From assembly GCA_005116835.1 (NCBI GenBank), contig SWDM01000023.1, forward strand, positions 224,519-288,518: 64,000 nucleotides of DNA, written 5' to 3'. Below the pieces are notes generated by a model, which saw only the letters and a program-made list of their open reading frames with translations, had not been told where the DNA came from and searched no databases. This stretch comes from Nitrospira sp. (lineage in GTDB: Bacteria > Nitrospirota > Nitrospiria > Nitrospirales > Nitrospiraceae). The position numbers and the translations under genes are program-made. Every line of letters begins with the position of its first letter. Position 1 is the stretch's first letter. Positions 17,195-26,055 of this stretch are shown here, piece by piece.

Positions 17195-19744
17195 ATGCTC
17201 GACACCGACACCAAACGCCGCATCGACACCGCTCGCGATATCCTCGTCGGCAAAGTCCCCGACCCGAAATCGCAGGTCGAGCAGATCACGATTGCCCTCA
17301 TCTACAAGTTCATGGACGACATGGACGCGGAAGCCGAGGAACTCGGTGGCAAGCGGAAGTTCTTTACCAAGGAGTTCGCCCGCTACGGCTGGGCCAAGCT
17401 CATGCGCTCCGGCCTAGGCGGGCACGAACTTCTCGGCCTCTACGCCGAAGGCATCACCAAGATGCCTGAGAATCCCGGTGTCCCACCACTTTTCCGCGAC
17501 ATCTTCAAAAACGCTTATCTACCTTACCGCGACCCTGAGACGCTCAAGAGCTTCCTCAAGATCATTGACGAGTTCACCTACGACCATAGTGAGCGCCTTG
17601 GTGATGCCTTCGAGTATCTGCTTTCTGTCCTCGGCTCGCAGGGCGACGCCGGGCAGTTCCGCACCCCACGCCACATCATTGATTTCATCGTTGCGGTTAT
17701 CGATCCTAAGAAGAAAGAAACCATTCTCGACCCTGCCTGTGGCACCGCCGGTTTTCTCATTTCTTCCTATAAGCACATCCTGCGCGCCAATACCGACAGC
17801 AAGGGCAACAGTAGATTGACGCCGGATGAAAAGGGTCGCCTTGCCAAGAACATTAAGGGCTACGACATCTCGCCAGACATGGTGCGCCTCTCCCTGGTGA
17901 ACCTCTATCTGCACGGCTTCACCGATCCCCACATCTACGAGTACGATGCCCTTACTTCAGAGGAGCGCTGGAACGAACACGCTGATGTCATCCTCGCCAA
18001 TCCGCCCTTCATGTCTCCAAAGGGCGGAATCAAACCCCACAAGCGCTTTTCCATCCAAGCCAAGCGCAGCGAAGTGCTGTTCGTGGACTACATGGCTGAG
18101 CACCTTACGCCCACCGGCCGCGCCGGCATCATCGTGCCCGAGGGCATCATCTTCCAAAGTCAGACTGCCTACAAAGAACTGCGAAAGTTGCTGGTGGAAA
18201 ACTCTCTCGTCGCCGTCATTTCGCTCCCGGCAGGCGTGTTCAATCCCTACTCCGGTGTCAAAACCTGCATCCTAATACTCGACAGATCCCTCGCCAAGCA
18301 AAGCGAAAGCATTGGATTCTTCAAAATCGAAAATGACGGCTTCGGCCTTGGAGCCCAACGCCGCGCGATGGAGAAAAACGACCTACCTCAGGTCAAAGCC
18401 GAACTCTACGCCTACCTCCAGGCCCTCCGCAGCCAACAACCTACCGATAATCTCCAACCAACCTGCGGGCTGATTGTGCCGAAAGAAAAGATTGCCGCGA
18501 ATGGCGAATACAATCTCAGTGGCGAGCGGTATCGGGAGGGTGGTGCCAAGACGAACATCTTTCCGTTGGTGCGAATCAACGAGGTCTGCACAGTGAATCC
18601 TCGGAAGAGCCAACTCACGGAGAAGCCTGACACGCATGTCTCGTTCGTTCCAATGGCTGACCTAAACGAGCATCGCATCGCGTTTCAACCGAGCGAGGAG
18701 AAGGCACTTTCCGAAGTCGGAGCGAGCTACACCTACTTTGAGGACAACGATGTCCTGCTCGCCAAGGTCACGCCGTGCTTTGAAAACGGCAAAGCCGGCA
18801 TCGCTCGCGGACTTCTTAACGGAATCGGTTTTGGTTCCAGCGAGTTCTACGTGCTCCGTAGCAATGGCCAAGTCCTGCCCGAGTGGGTTTATTTCTGCGT
18901 CATGCATCCGCTCTTCCGGGAGGCCGCTGTCGCGCAGATGACCGGCACGGGCGGGTTGCAACGCGTTCCCCGCGATTACGTCGAGAACTTCCAAATCCCC
19001 CTGCCGCCACTAGAGGTGCAGAAGGAGATCGTGGCGGAGATCGAGGGCTACCAGAAAGTCATCAACGGCGCCCGCGCCGTTCTCGACAACTACCGACCCC
19101 ACATCCCCATCCACCCCGACTGGCCGATGGTGGAGTTGGGCGAAATCTGTATATTCAAGAGAGGGCCGTTTGGAGGCAGCTTAAAGAAGGACATTTTTGT
19201 GAAGAAAGGCTATGTGGTCTATGAACAGAGCCACGCAATAGCCAACGATTTCTCAGAATACAGGTATTTTATCGACCAAGAAAAGTTCGAAGAAATGCGT
19301 GGCTTTAGAGTACAACCCGGCGAAATCATCATGAGTTGTTCTGGCACGATGGGTAAGGTAGCCATCATCCCAGCGAACGCGCCATCTGGCATTATCAACC
19401 AAGCCTTGTTGAAGCTGACTCCGACCGATCGAGTCTTGGGCGTATTTCTGAAGCTTTGGATGGAGAGCGACAATTTCCAGCATAGCCTCTCCGACTTCAC
19501 TTATGGCGCAGCAATCAAGAATGTCGCGTCGGTGGAAATATTGAAGGGACTGCGACTTCCCCTCCCGCCCCTCGCCACCCAGCAAGCCATCGTCGCCGAG
19601 ATCGAAGCCGAGCAAGCGCTGGTCGCCGCCAACCGCGAGCTGATCGCTCGCTTCGAGCAAAAGATTCAAGCCACCCTCTCCCGCATCTGGGGAGAAGATG
19701 CGCCATCAGAGCATGTGACAGACTATGAGCACGAGGCGTCATAA
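17195..19744 (+). CDS. hsdMS: Fused type I R-M methyltransferase-specificity protein (HsdM-HsdS)
   Basis: 849 aa; AAGGAGA lies 4-5 nt before the ATG. Residues 1-~430 are an N6-adenine methylase: HsdM N-terminal helices, SAM motif DPACGTAGF (179-187) and catalytic NPPF (269-272). Residues ~450-849 are two target-recognition domains of HsdS type, each ending in a conserved spacer helix (IPLPPLEVQKEIVAEIEGYQ and LPLPPLATQQAIVAEIEAEQ). M and S are normally separate proteins; here a single chain carries both. Together with hsdR this makes a complete restriction-modification system. Confidence 0.92.
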   Translation: MLDTDTKRRIDTARDILVGKVPDPKSQVEQITIALIYKFMDDMDAEAEELGGKRKFFTKEFARYGWAKLMRSGLGGHELLGLYAEGITKMPENPGVPPLFRDIFKNAYLPYRDPETLKSFLKIIDEFTYDHSERLGDAFEYLLSVLGSQGDAGQFRTPRHIIDFIVAVIDPKKKETILDPACGTAGFLISSYKHILRANTDSKGNSRLTPDEKGRLAKNIKGYDISPDMVRLSLVNLYLHGFTDPHIYEYDALTSEERWNEHADVILANPPFMSPKGGIKPHKRFSIQAKRSEVLFVDYMAEHLTPTGRAGIIVPEGIIFQSQTAYKELRKLLVENSLVAVISLPAGVFNPYSGVKTCILILDRSLAKQSESIGFFKIENDGFGLGAQRRAMEKNDLPQVKAELYAYLQALRSQQPTDNLQPTCGLIVPKEKIAANGEYNLSGERYREGGAKTNIFPLVRINEVCTVNPRKSQLTEKPDTHVSFVPMADLNEHRIAFQPSEEKALSEVGASYTYFEDNDVLLAKVTPCFENGKAGIARGLLNGIGFGSSEFYVLRSNGQVLPEWVYFCVMHPLFREAAVAQMTGTGGLQRVPRDYVENFQIPLPPLEVQKEIVAEIEGYQKVINGARAVLDNYRPHIPIHPDWPMVELGEICIFKRGPFGGSLKKDIFVKKGYVVYEQSHAIANDFSEYRYFIDQEKFEEMRGFRVQPGEIIMSCSGTMGKVAIIPANAPSGIINQALLKLTPTDRVLGVFLKLWMESDNFQHSLSDFTYGAAIKNVASVEILKGLRLPLPPLATQQAIVAEIEAEQALVAANRELIARFEQKIQATLSRIWGEDAPSEHVTDYEHEAS

Positions 19745-19850
19745 CAATATGTTCCAACGGGGGCATTCGCGCGCCCAACCCCTGTATGTTTGAGCCTGTG
19801 ATCTTGCACCATGTATTCATGGGAACGACGATGTTCAGCGAGGGTGTGTG

Positions 19851-20642
19851 ATGTTGAGTCATGTTATAGCGGTTCGCTTTGATGGACGTGTTCAGTCGGG
19901 CCGGACGGTGCCGTGCCGCCTGACGTGTGAGGCCGCTGATGGAGCTGAGGTCGAGGTGGTGGCAAAGCTCTCAGATGGATGCGACCGCAAAGTTACGGCG
20001 CTGGTGATGGAGGCCATTGCTGCCATGCTTGCGGCTGACCTTGACCTTCCGGTTCCCGAACCGTTTCTCGTTACGTTGGAGCCTGAGTTCATCGCGGGTG
20101 TGCCTGACGAGACTGTCGCGGATATGGCACGCCGCAGTAATCCAGTTGCATTCGGTTCGAAACATTTGCCACCTGGCTATACGAGCTGGCCTGTCGGGAA
20201 GGCGATTCCCAAGGACGCGCTCGCCACGGCGGCGGAGATATTTGCATTCGATGTGCTGATCGTGAATGACGACCGCCGCCCGGAGAACCCAAATTGTCTT
20301 TTCAGCGGATCGAGTCTCGCAATCTACGATCATGAAATGGCTTTTTTCACCGAGGGGATTGTTGGCTGGCAACCACCGTGGGAAATTAGTTCCTTGGAAT
20401 CGATCAAGCGGACACCGCGCCATTTATTCTCTGAGCAGCTTTGCGGAAAGGCGGTAAACTTTGATCGCTTCGCCGGGGCGTGGCTTGCCGTCACGAACGA
20501 GCGTTTGGCAGCGTATAGAGCGGCATTGCCGGATGCATGGAATGCCGCCAATCAAGACGCAGACCGAGCATTGATGTATATAGGACAAGTCAGGGATAAT
20601 ATCGAAGCAGCACTAGAGGAAGTCAGAAGGGTCATATCATGA
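19851..20642 (+). CDS. HipA-like kinase-fold protein (HipA_2 type)
   Basis: 263 aa from an ATG behind GAGGG. A kinase-like fold is indicated by an ATP-lysine candidate in VEVVAKLS (near residue 39), a catalytic-loop analogue NDDRRPENPN (near 139-148) and a metal-binding YDHEMAF (near 160), matching the HipA pattern NxDxxxxN...D. It lacks the HipA N-terminal domain and no HipB-like HTH gene is adjacent. It overlaps the next gene (DUF3037) by 4 nt. This HipA-like/DUF3037 pairing recurs in bacteria and has no settled function; next to an R-M system a toxin or defence role is plausible. Confidence 0.75.
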   Translation: MLSHVIAVRFDGRVQSGRTVPCRLTCEAADGAEVEVVAKLSDGCDRKVTALVMEAIAAMLAADLDLPVPEPFLVTLEPEFIAGVPDETVADMARRSNPVAFGSKHLPPGYTSWPVGKAIPKDALATAAEIFAFDVLIVNDDRRPENPNCLFSGSSLAIYDHEMAFFTEGIVGWQPPWEISSLESIKRTPRHLFSEQLCGKAVNFDRFAGAWLAVTNERLAAYRAALPDAWNAANQDADRALMYIGQVRDNIEAALEEVRRVIS

Positions 20643-21490
20643 AAAATCAATATTCTTATACCTACACGGTGCTCAGGTACGTTCACGATGTTACAAGCGG
20701 CGAGTTTGTGAACGTTGGTGTGGCATTGCATGCGTCAGAGGCACGCTACTTGGGGGCGCTCTGCCGAACGACCTACGGTCGCCTCAGCAAAGTGTTTCCA
20801 GGAGTGAATGCCGAGCATTTCAAGGCGTTGATGCGCCATATCCAGAATCGCTTTGAAGAGTCAGGGGAACGTCTTTCTAGTGAATTGCCGTTTACCTCTC
20901 CATCTGACGTGATTGAGATTGCACAATCAGTGCTGCCTAAAGATGACAGTTCGTTGCAATGGTCCCCGAGCGGAAGCGGACGCACCGACGATCCGGCACA
21001 GGCACTGGAAAAGCTATTCGATCGCATGGTGATGCGTTATGAGGATAAGCAAGCATTGAGCAACCGAACCGACGATGATGTCTGGCGGCATTTCAAAAAA
21101 GATTTGGAAGGACAACGGATACTCCAGTACTTCCAGCCGAAGACCATCTCCGTTCAGGACGACGAAATCGAGTTTCAACATTCTTGGAAAAATGGAAAGT
21201 GGCATTGTCTTGAACCTATCTCGTTCGATATGGCTACAGCCGACAACATCAGGGAGAAGGCCTATCGCTGGATGGGACAATTGGCGAGCGTTCGAGATGC
21301 GGCTGACCAATTCAAAGTATATCTGCTTGTCGGTGCGCCTCAGCAGGAAAGCCTACAACCTGCCTTTCTGAGAGCAATGAGTATGTTGAAAAGGATTCCG
21401 GGAGAGAATGAAGTCGTGCTTGAAAAAGATGCGCTAGACCTAGCAGCTCGTATCGCCGGGGAAGTCGCGGAGCATAAGCGCGTAGATTGA
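20639..21490 (+). CDS. DUF3037 protein, partner of the HipA-like kinase
   Basis: 283 aa. The opening YTVLRYVHDVTSGEFVNVGVAL is the signature of DUF3037. The remainder is predicted mixed alpha/beta with no catalytic motif I can name. The start codon overlaps the stop of the HipA-like gene (ATGA), so the two proteins are made together and probably interact. DUF3037 is known only from such pairings and may be a regulator, a substrate or an antitoxin of the kinase. Confidence 0.75.
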   Translation: MKNQYSYTYTVLRYVHDVTSGEFVNVGVALHASEARYLGALCRTTYGRLSKVFPGVNAEHFKALMRHIQNRFEESGERLSSELPFTSPSDVIEIAQSVLPKDDSSLQWSPSGSGRTDDPAQALEKLFDRMVMRYEDKQALSNRTDDDVWRHFKKDLEGQRILQYFQPKTISVQDDEIEFQHSWKNGKWHCLEPISFDMATADNIREKAYRWMGQLASVRDAADQFKVYLLVGAPQQESLQPAFLRAMSMLKRIPGENEVVLEKDALDLAARIAGEVAEHKRVD

Positions 21491-21681
21491 TCGGATGTAG
21501 CCTTCGAATGAAAATGTACCGGGAGTCTTTTCTGCTGACCTGGTGGGCGGGGCTCAGTATCCGTAAAGTATGAGGATTGGCCGGTTGCTATAGTGTGTTT
21601 GGTTTGTCTCGTTTGTTTGATAAACGAGGCCAACTAGAAGAACGAGGTAACACAGATCGACCACAACCGAAGTCGGCCAGC

Positions 21682-21840
21682 TCACGGTTTCTTTGCCACG
21701 ACCTTGCCGTTTTCCCACACGTAGATCGGTGTGCCGTACATCCTGGCGGTCTTGCGAGCTACCTTGGCGGCTCTCCGGAGGGCTCGCCCGACGGCTTGGG
21801 AAAGGGCCTTGGTGGCTTTCTTTCTGTTGGTTGTCTTCAT
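21682..21840 (-). CDS. 52-aa basic protein coupled to the zeta-like kinase
   Basis: Starts at the ATG overlapping the zeta-like gene stop (ATGA), with GGAGGG upstream. The protein is rich in Lys, Arg and Ala (KKATKALSQAVGRALRR) and ends in a small beta-like segment, GTPIYVWENGKVVAKKP. It is too short and basic for a typical epsilon antitoxin. The tight coupling indicates a cognate partner, possibly an antitoxin or RNA-binding subunit. I know of no characterised homolog. Confidence 0.7.
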   Translation of the reverse strand: MKTTNRKKATKALSQAVGRALRRAAKVARKTARMYGTPIYVWENGKVVAKKP

Positions 21841-22367
21841 GGACCCTCCTCCAGCAATGTAGGGGCATCGCAGGAATTGTCGTAGACCGCCCAACCATGG
21901 GCCAATGGACGATACAGGGTATGATAATTATCCCAACTGCGTTGAAAGCGTCGTACCACGTCTGCGCGAGGAATGTCATGCCCGCCTTGGCGAACTCGGG
22001 AAGCGATACGTTGAAGGGCAAGTTGTGGTGAAGTGAGGGACAAGAATATGATGGTGATTTGATATCCCGTTGTCTTCCATTCTGTCAGAAGCCGTAGATA
22101 TGTTCTTCCACTCAAGGTACTTTCAAATGCAAAATCCTCCCGAGCTTTCGCTAAACGAGTGAGTTCTGTCAAGACAAGTCTGCCTGCTTGTCGTGCGGCC
22201 AGTTCAGGTCGAAGGGGTGAAAGCCCGCCTGCGATGAGGTCGGCATTGACGAAATGAATCACGCCGGTCTCGCGAAGAAGGAATTCCCTGGCGAAGGTGG
22301 TCTTTCCGGCGCCATTTGGTCCGGCAATGATGATGCAACGGGGAGGTCGAACGGTTCGCGTGCTCAC
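21837..22367 (-). CDS. Zeta toxin-like P-loop kinase
   Basis: 176 aa. The P-loop GPNGAGKTT is at residues 16-24, followed by FVNADLIA and FESTLSGR, which match the substrate-binding NxD and the zeta-family SxxR elements. Zeta toxins phosphorylate UDP-N-acetylglucosamine-type sugars and block wall synthesis; many chromosomal relatives have other or unknown targets. Its 3' end overlaps a gene for a 52-aa basic protein rather than a classical epsilon antitoxin. It lies 11 nt from the end of bioB on the same strand. Confidence 0.82.
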   Translation of the reverse strand: MSTRTVRPPRCIIIAGPNGAGKTTFAREFLLRETGVIHFVNADLIAGGLSPLRPELAARQAGRLVLTELTRLAKAREDFAFESTLSGRTYLRLLTEWKTTGYQITIIFLSLTSPQLALQRIASRVRQGGHDIPRADVVRRFQRSWDNYHTLYRPLAHGWAVYDNSCDAPTLLEEGP

Positions 22368-22378
22368 GGTCGAGCCTG

Positions 22379-23374
22379 TCAGCCCGCCACCGGCTGTTGG
22401 TAAGCCACCTCAATCTTAAACCCCAAATCTTCGATCATGCCCCAGACTTCTGGGGCCGGCTGGCCTGGTGTGGTGAGGTAGCCGTTGACGAAGATGGAGT
22501 CGGCTGGGTAGAGGGCTAAAGGCTGGAGACTGCGGAGGTTATGTTCGCGGCCTCCGGCGACGCGGAGTTCGGTGCGTGGGTGCAGGAATCGGAAGAGGCA
22601 GAGTACTTTTAAGCATCGTTGAGGCGTCAGGTGGTCACAGTTTTCCAACGGTGTGCCTGTCGCCGGATGCAGTGTGTTCAATGGGATCGAATCTGGCTTC
22701 ACGTCGATCAGGGCCATGGCCAGGTCGATGAGATCTTCGTCTTTTTCTCCCATTCCGACGATCCCGCCGGAACAGATTTCCAATCCTGCTGCTCGAGCGT
22801 TCCGGATGGTGCTGAGCCGGTCTTGGAACGTATGGGTGGTGCAGATGGAGGAGTGAAAGGCTTCGCTTGTATTTAAGTTGTGGTTCACCCGATCGACTCC
22901 GGCTGCCTTCAGCCGTTTGGCCTGCTGTTCATTCATCAGGCCCAGCGAGCAGCAGATCTGAATCGGAATCTCCTGCTTGATCGAGCGGACGGCTCCGGCG
23001 ATTTCATCGATTTCACGATCTAACGGACTCCGGCCACTGATGACGATGCAATAGCGTTGGGCCTTCGAGGCTGCCGCTTGCCTCGCTCCCTCCATCATTT
23101 CTTGTTGGGACACGAGGTTATACCGTTCGATGGGGGCAGTGGAGGTCGCAGATTGGGAACAATAATGACAGTCTTCCTGGCAGGCTCCGCTCTTGGCGTT
23201 CTGTAACATCTGGAGGCGAACGGTCTTGCCGAAATAATGGGATCGGACGGTAAAGGCTGCTTGGAGGAGTCCCAACAACTGCTCGTCCGGGGTGTCGAGT
23301 ACGGCCTGGCATTCGCTTCTGGTGAGTGTCTCATCGCGCAAGGCTTTGGCAGCGAAATCCTGATAGTCGATCAT
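22379..23374 (-). CDS. bioB: Biotin synthase
   Basis: 331 aa from MIDYQDFAAK, chosen because GGAG stands 7 nt upstream. A radical-SAM enzyme that inserts sulfur into dethiobiotin. The [4Fe-4S] motif CQEDCHYCSQS is present (GACxxxCxxC), as are the SAM and [2Fe-2S] site elements YNLNTS (here NHNLNTSEAFH), CSGGIVGMGE and the C-terminal region ending in YQQP. Other biotin genes are not in the window. It follows lapB in the leftward housekeeping run. Confidence 0.95.
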   Translation of the reverse strand: MIDYQDFAAKALRDETLTRSECQAVLDTPDEQLLGLLQAAFTVRSHYFGKTVRLQMLQNAKSGACQEDCHYCSQSATSTAPIERYNLVSQQEMMEGARQAAASKAQRYCIVISGRSPLDREIDEIAGAVRSIKQEIPIQICCSLGLMNEQQAKRLKAAGVDRVNHNLNTSEAFHSSICTTHTFQDRLSTIRNARAAGLEICSGGIVGMGEKDEDLIDLAMALIDVKPDSIPLNTLHPATGTPLENCDHLTPQRCLKVLCLFRFLHPRTELRVAGGREHNLRSLQPLALYPADSIFVNGYLTTPGQPAPEVWGMIEDLGFKIEVAYQQPVAG

Positions 23375-23442
23375 GGGACACTCCATCATATGTAGAGGTT
23401 AAAGTAGCTGCGATGCGGGCTAGAGCCAAACTGGCAGAAAAC

Positions 23443-24843
23443 CTACACGGTTTCGAAGGGAGAAGCAATGCCCTGATAGGGTACTGCTGAAATTGGGAGG
23501 GGCTTGCTGTCCTGATCGGGGAATACCTGTCCGGCATCCGGCAAGGGGAGGGCGACCAAGGTGTTCCAGACCCCACAACTCCTGCAGCGCCCAGACCATT
23601 CAGTCGATTCATTTCGGCAGGCGGTGCAGACATAGGGGACGACCACCCGTTTTTTGAAGTTGAGGGCTTTTTTGAGTTCGGTAACAGCCTCTTCCATCTG
23701 CCGCTTGCGTAAATAGAGATTGGCCATGATCTTATGGTAATCAGCCAATTGATCCTGCACCCCCTCGACGGTCGAGAGGATCTCAAACGCTTCATCGACC
23801 ATTTCGAGCCGGTAGTAGAGCTTTCCGAGATAGAACTGGAGGGCGGGGTTGTTGGGGTCTTGCCGGAGAGCCTCTTGATAAACACGGATAATCTCGCTGG
23901 GTTCGCCTTGTTCGAGAAACAGTTCTTCGAGGCGATGCAGGATGACATTGCTACGAGTCTTGACATAGACCTTCTTGAGGATTTCTACCGCCTGCTTGGT
24001 CTTGCCTTCCTGGATCAGGATCTCGCCGATACCGACGTAGGCCGGTAAGAAGGTTCGGTCTTTCTTAATGGCGCCGCGGAAGTAGCGCCGGGCCTTATCT
24101 GGGTGGCCCCGTTCCAGCAGTTGGCGCCCTACCTCGTAGGTGCAGCCGGTGAGGAGGTGGGCTTCGGCCTTACGTGCCGGCTCAGGCAGATTGGCCTTCA
24201 GGAGGCGATGTTGGATTTCGAGCGCCTCGCTCCATTTCTCGAGCCGGATCAACAGATCTCGTTTCCGAATGAGCGCCGTGAGGTTATCCGGTTCAATCCT
24301 CAGCATTTTGTGCAGGGTCTGCAACGCATCCTCGTAGCGTTTGGCGCCCTCTAGGTCATTGGCCAGTTCCAGCAGAACTTCGATATTGCGTTCATCGACG
24401 CGATTTGCCCGTTGGTGAAGGCGGATCGCTTCAGCGAAGTTGCCTTCTACGCGGTAAATGTTTCCCAGCCATAGCAGCGAATCGACCCGATTCGGGTCCA
24501 TGGCCAGCGCTCGCTCGAACAGGCTGATGGCTTCAGTGGTTCGTTTCGACATGATGGCATGGGTGCCTTCACGATGGAGCGCGTCAATTTTTTCTTTGCG
24601 CCGCAACAGCCGCGTGCTGCGCCAATTGCCGATGACGTGGGCGGTCTGCCTCATGCCGACGGCCAAGGCTACGAGGACTGCCCCGACTGCCATGGAAAAG
24701 ACGACCAGGGTGACGGGGCTCAGTTCAAATTGGAAGGAGGGACTGGTCCTGACCTCGACGGATCCAGGGTTCAGTTCGCGGAAATAGCTGTAGAGGAAGA
24801 TCCCTGCGCTGACGAAGAAGATGGTGGTGAGCAGTCGGAGCAT
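23443..24843 (-). CDS. lapB: LapB-like TPR protein with N-terminal membrane domain and C-terminal zinc ribbon
   Basis: 466 aa. Two TM helices (residues 3-20 and ~45-65) resemble a LapA/DUF1049 domain fused to the front. About nine TPR units follow (~90-395), and a rubredoxin-like zinc ribbon (CTACRNESTEWSGRCRSCGVWNT) closes the conserved part. In enterobacteria LapA and LapB are separate proteins; LapB adapts FtsH to control LpxC and hence lipopolysaccharide synthesis. The fusion form is common outside that group. It is 4 nt downstream of rsfS. Confidence 0.85.
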   Translation of the reverse strand: MLRLLTTIFFVSAGIFLYSYFRELNPGSVEVRTSPSFQFELSPVTLVVFSMAVGAVLVALAVGMRQTAHVIGNWRSTRLLRRKEKIDALHREGTHAIMSKRTTEAISLFERALAMDPNRVDSLLWLGNIYRVEGNFAEAIRLHQRANRVDERNIEVLLELANDLEGAKRYEDALQTLHKMLRIEPDNLTALIRKRDLLIRLEKWSEALEIQHRLLKANLPEPARKAEAHLLTGCTYEVGRQLLERGHPDKARRYFRGAIKKDRTFLPAYVGIGEILIQEGKTKQAVEILKKVYVKTRSNVILHRLEELFLEQGEPSEIIRVYQEALRQDPNNPALQFYLGKLYYRLEMVDEAFEILSTVEGVQDQLADYHKIMANLYLRKRQMEEAVTELKKALNFKKRVVVPYVCTACRNESTEWSGRCRSCGVWNTLVALPLPDAGQVFPDQDSKPLPISAVPYQGIASPFETV

Positions 24844-24847
24844 CGAT

Positions 24848-25228
24848 CTAGGCCTTTGTTTTCGATGGCGCCTTTTTCCGCTTCACGGGCCGTGGGACGA
24901 CCGCCGGTTGCGGGGCCGGTAGTTGGCCTGGGATGGCAATGCGTTTCGCATCGGCCCACAACCGTTCGAGCGCGTAATGTTCCCGGACATCCTGCCTGAA
25001 AATATGGACGATGACATCGCCGTAGTCCATCAGAACCCACTGCGAGGACCACCTGCCTTCAACGCCGAATGGTTTGACCCCGGAGCGGGAAAGTACACCG
25101 TCGATATGATCGGCGATCGCACTTGCCTGACGATCTGAATCCGCAGAGCTTATGACCAGGTAGTCGGCAACGGAGGTCAGCGGCGCTACCTGGAGGATGA
25201 GAGCATCGGTGGCCTTCTTATCGAGCAT
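24848..25228 (-). CDS. rsfS: Ribosomal silencing factor RsfS
   Basis: 126 aa from the only in-frame ATG. The family core is intact: DKKATDALILQV, TSVADYLVISSADSDRQASAIADHI, GRWSSQWVLMDYGDVIVHIF. RsfS binds L14 (uL14) and blocks subunit joining in starvation. Homology (ALAIARA) continues upstream of the ATG without a stop into the region just after nadD, and there is no ribosome-binding site at the ATG, so the true start may be a non-canonical codon (for example the ATT at 25238-25240). A Lys/Pro-rich tail (VKRKKAPSKTKA) follows the domain. Confidence 0.9.
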   Translation of the reverse strand: MLDKKATDALILQVAPLTSVADYLVISSADSDRQASAIADHIDGVLSRSGVKPFGVEGRWSSQWVLMDYGDVIVHIFRQDVREHYALERLWADAKRIAIPGQLPAPQPAVVPRPVKRKKAPSKTKA

Positions 25229-25256
25229 GGCCCGGGCAATTGCGAGGGCCGTAGAC

Positions 25257-25940
25257 CTAGCTGTTCGTGCGATTACGATCCTCTTGGTAGAGATGATGCT
25301 GGAGTATATAAGATTCCACTGAGGGCGGCAACAGATTTGCCACAGGAAGCCCTTGGCGGATTCGCGAGCGAATGTCCGATGCGGAGATTGGGCAGGCCGG
25401 CAGTCTGAGGCAGGTCAGCCCGTGCTTTCCGAGCGGCGCCTCGATTCGTGAAATCTGTCCCGCATCCAAATCCATCAGTGAAGCAACGGGAATGGGCGGA
25501 AGCAGTGGAACGGATGAGAGAGAGCGAAATAATAGGCCTGGCCGTGAGAGGACAACGAACCGGCAGAGTTCCAGCAATGTCCGAGGGTCACGCCAGGAGG
25601 GAAAGTCCAGGAACGCATCGAGTCCAATCAAAAAGGACAGCTGGGTCTGTGCGCCATATTCTTGCTGCAGGAGGCGAATGGTATCGATCGTGTAGGACTT
25701 GCCCGGGCGGCGAAGCTCCACGTCCGAGATCGTGAGGGTAGGGTCTGAAGCGATAGCGAGGCGGACCATCTCATAGCGATCTTGCGCCGGAGCCAGACTG
25801 CTGTTCGATTTATGGGGAGGGAGATTTGTGGGAATGAAGAGGATTCGATCGAGCCCAAGAGCCTCGCGCGTCTGGCGCGCTATGGCCAAGTGGCCGTTGT
25901 GCACAGGGTTGAAGCTGCCGCCCAATAGTCCAAGACGCAT
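25257..25940 (-). CDS. nadD: Nicotinate-nucleotide adenylyltransferase
   Basis: 227 aa. Makes deamido-NAD from nicotinate mononucleotide and ATP. The nucleotidyltransferase motif GGSFNPVHNGHL (residues 6-17) and the C-terminal ISASDIRSRIRQG motif, the ISSTxIR equivalent, are both present. It precedes rsfS on the same strand, the common nadD-rsfS arrangement. A heptad-repeat hairpin sits immediately upstream of its start, between it and proB. Confidence 0.94.
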   Translation of the reverse strand: MRLGLLGGSFNPVHNGHLAIARQTREALGLDRILFIPTNLPPHKSNSSLAPAQDRYEMVRLAIASDPTLTISDVELRRPGKSYTIDTIRLLQQEYGAQTQLSFLIGLDAFLDFPSWRDPRTLLELCRFVVLSRPGLLFRSLSSVPLLPPIPVASLMDLDAGQISRIEAPLGKHGLTCLRLPACPISASDIRSRIRQGLPVANLLPPSVESYILQHHLYQEDRNRTNS

Positions 25941-25944
25941 AAAT

Positions 25945-26055
25945 TTAATGATGAATGTTCAATGGTGAAGGTTAAATGAAGGAACATGCGAAGACTCAAC
26001 GCATCTTGACTCTCTCATTGAGCATTCATCATTTAAAATTTAACATTATCCTTCA
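25945..26055. repeat. Heptad-repeat inverted pair between proB and nadD
   Basis: Left arm 25945-25979: five exact 7-nt units of the form TNAANNN (TTAATGA, TGAATGT and so on). Right arm 26015-26055: the complementary pattern, with TTNA recurring at 26018, 26025, 26032 and 26039. A 35-nt spacer without a gene separates them. The unit is A/T-rich here, unlike the TGAAACG units at other loci, but the 7-nt period and TNA core are the same. The proB stop codon (TGA, 26053-26055) lies in the right arm. Confidence 0.8.
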
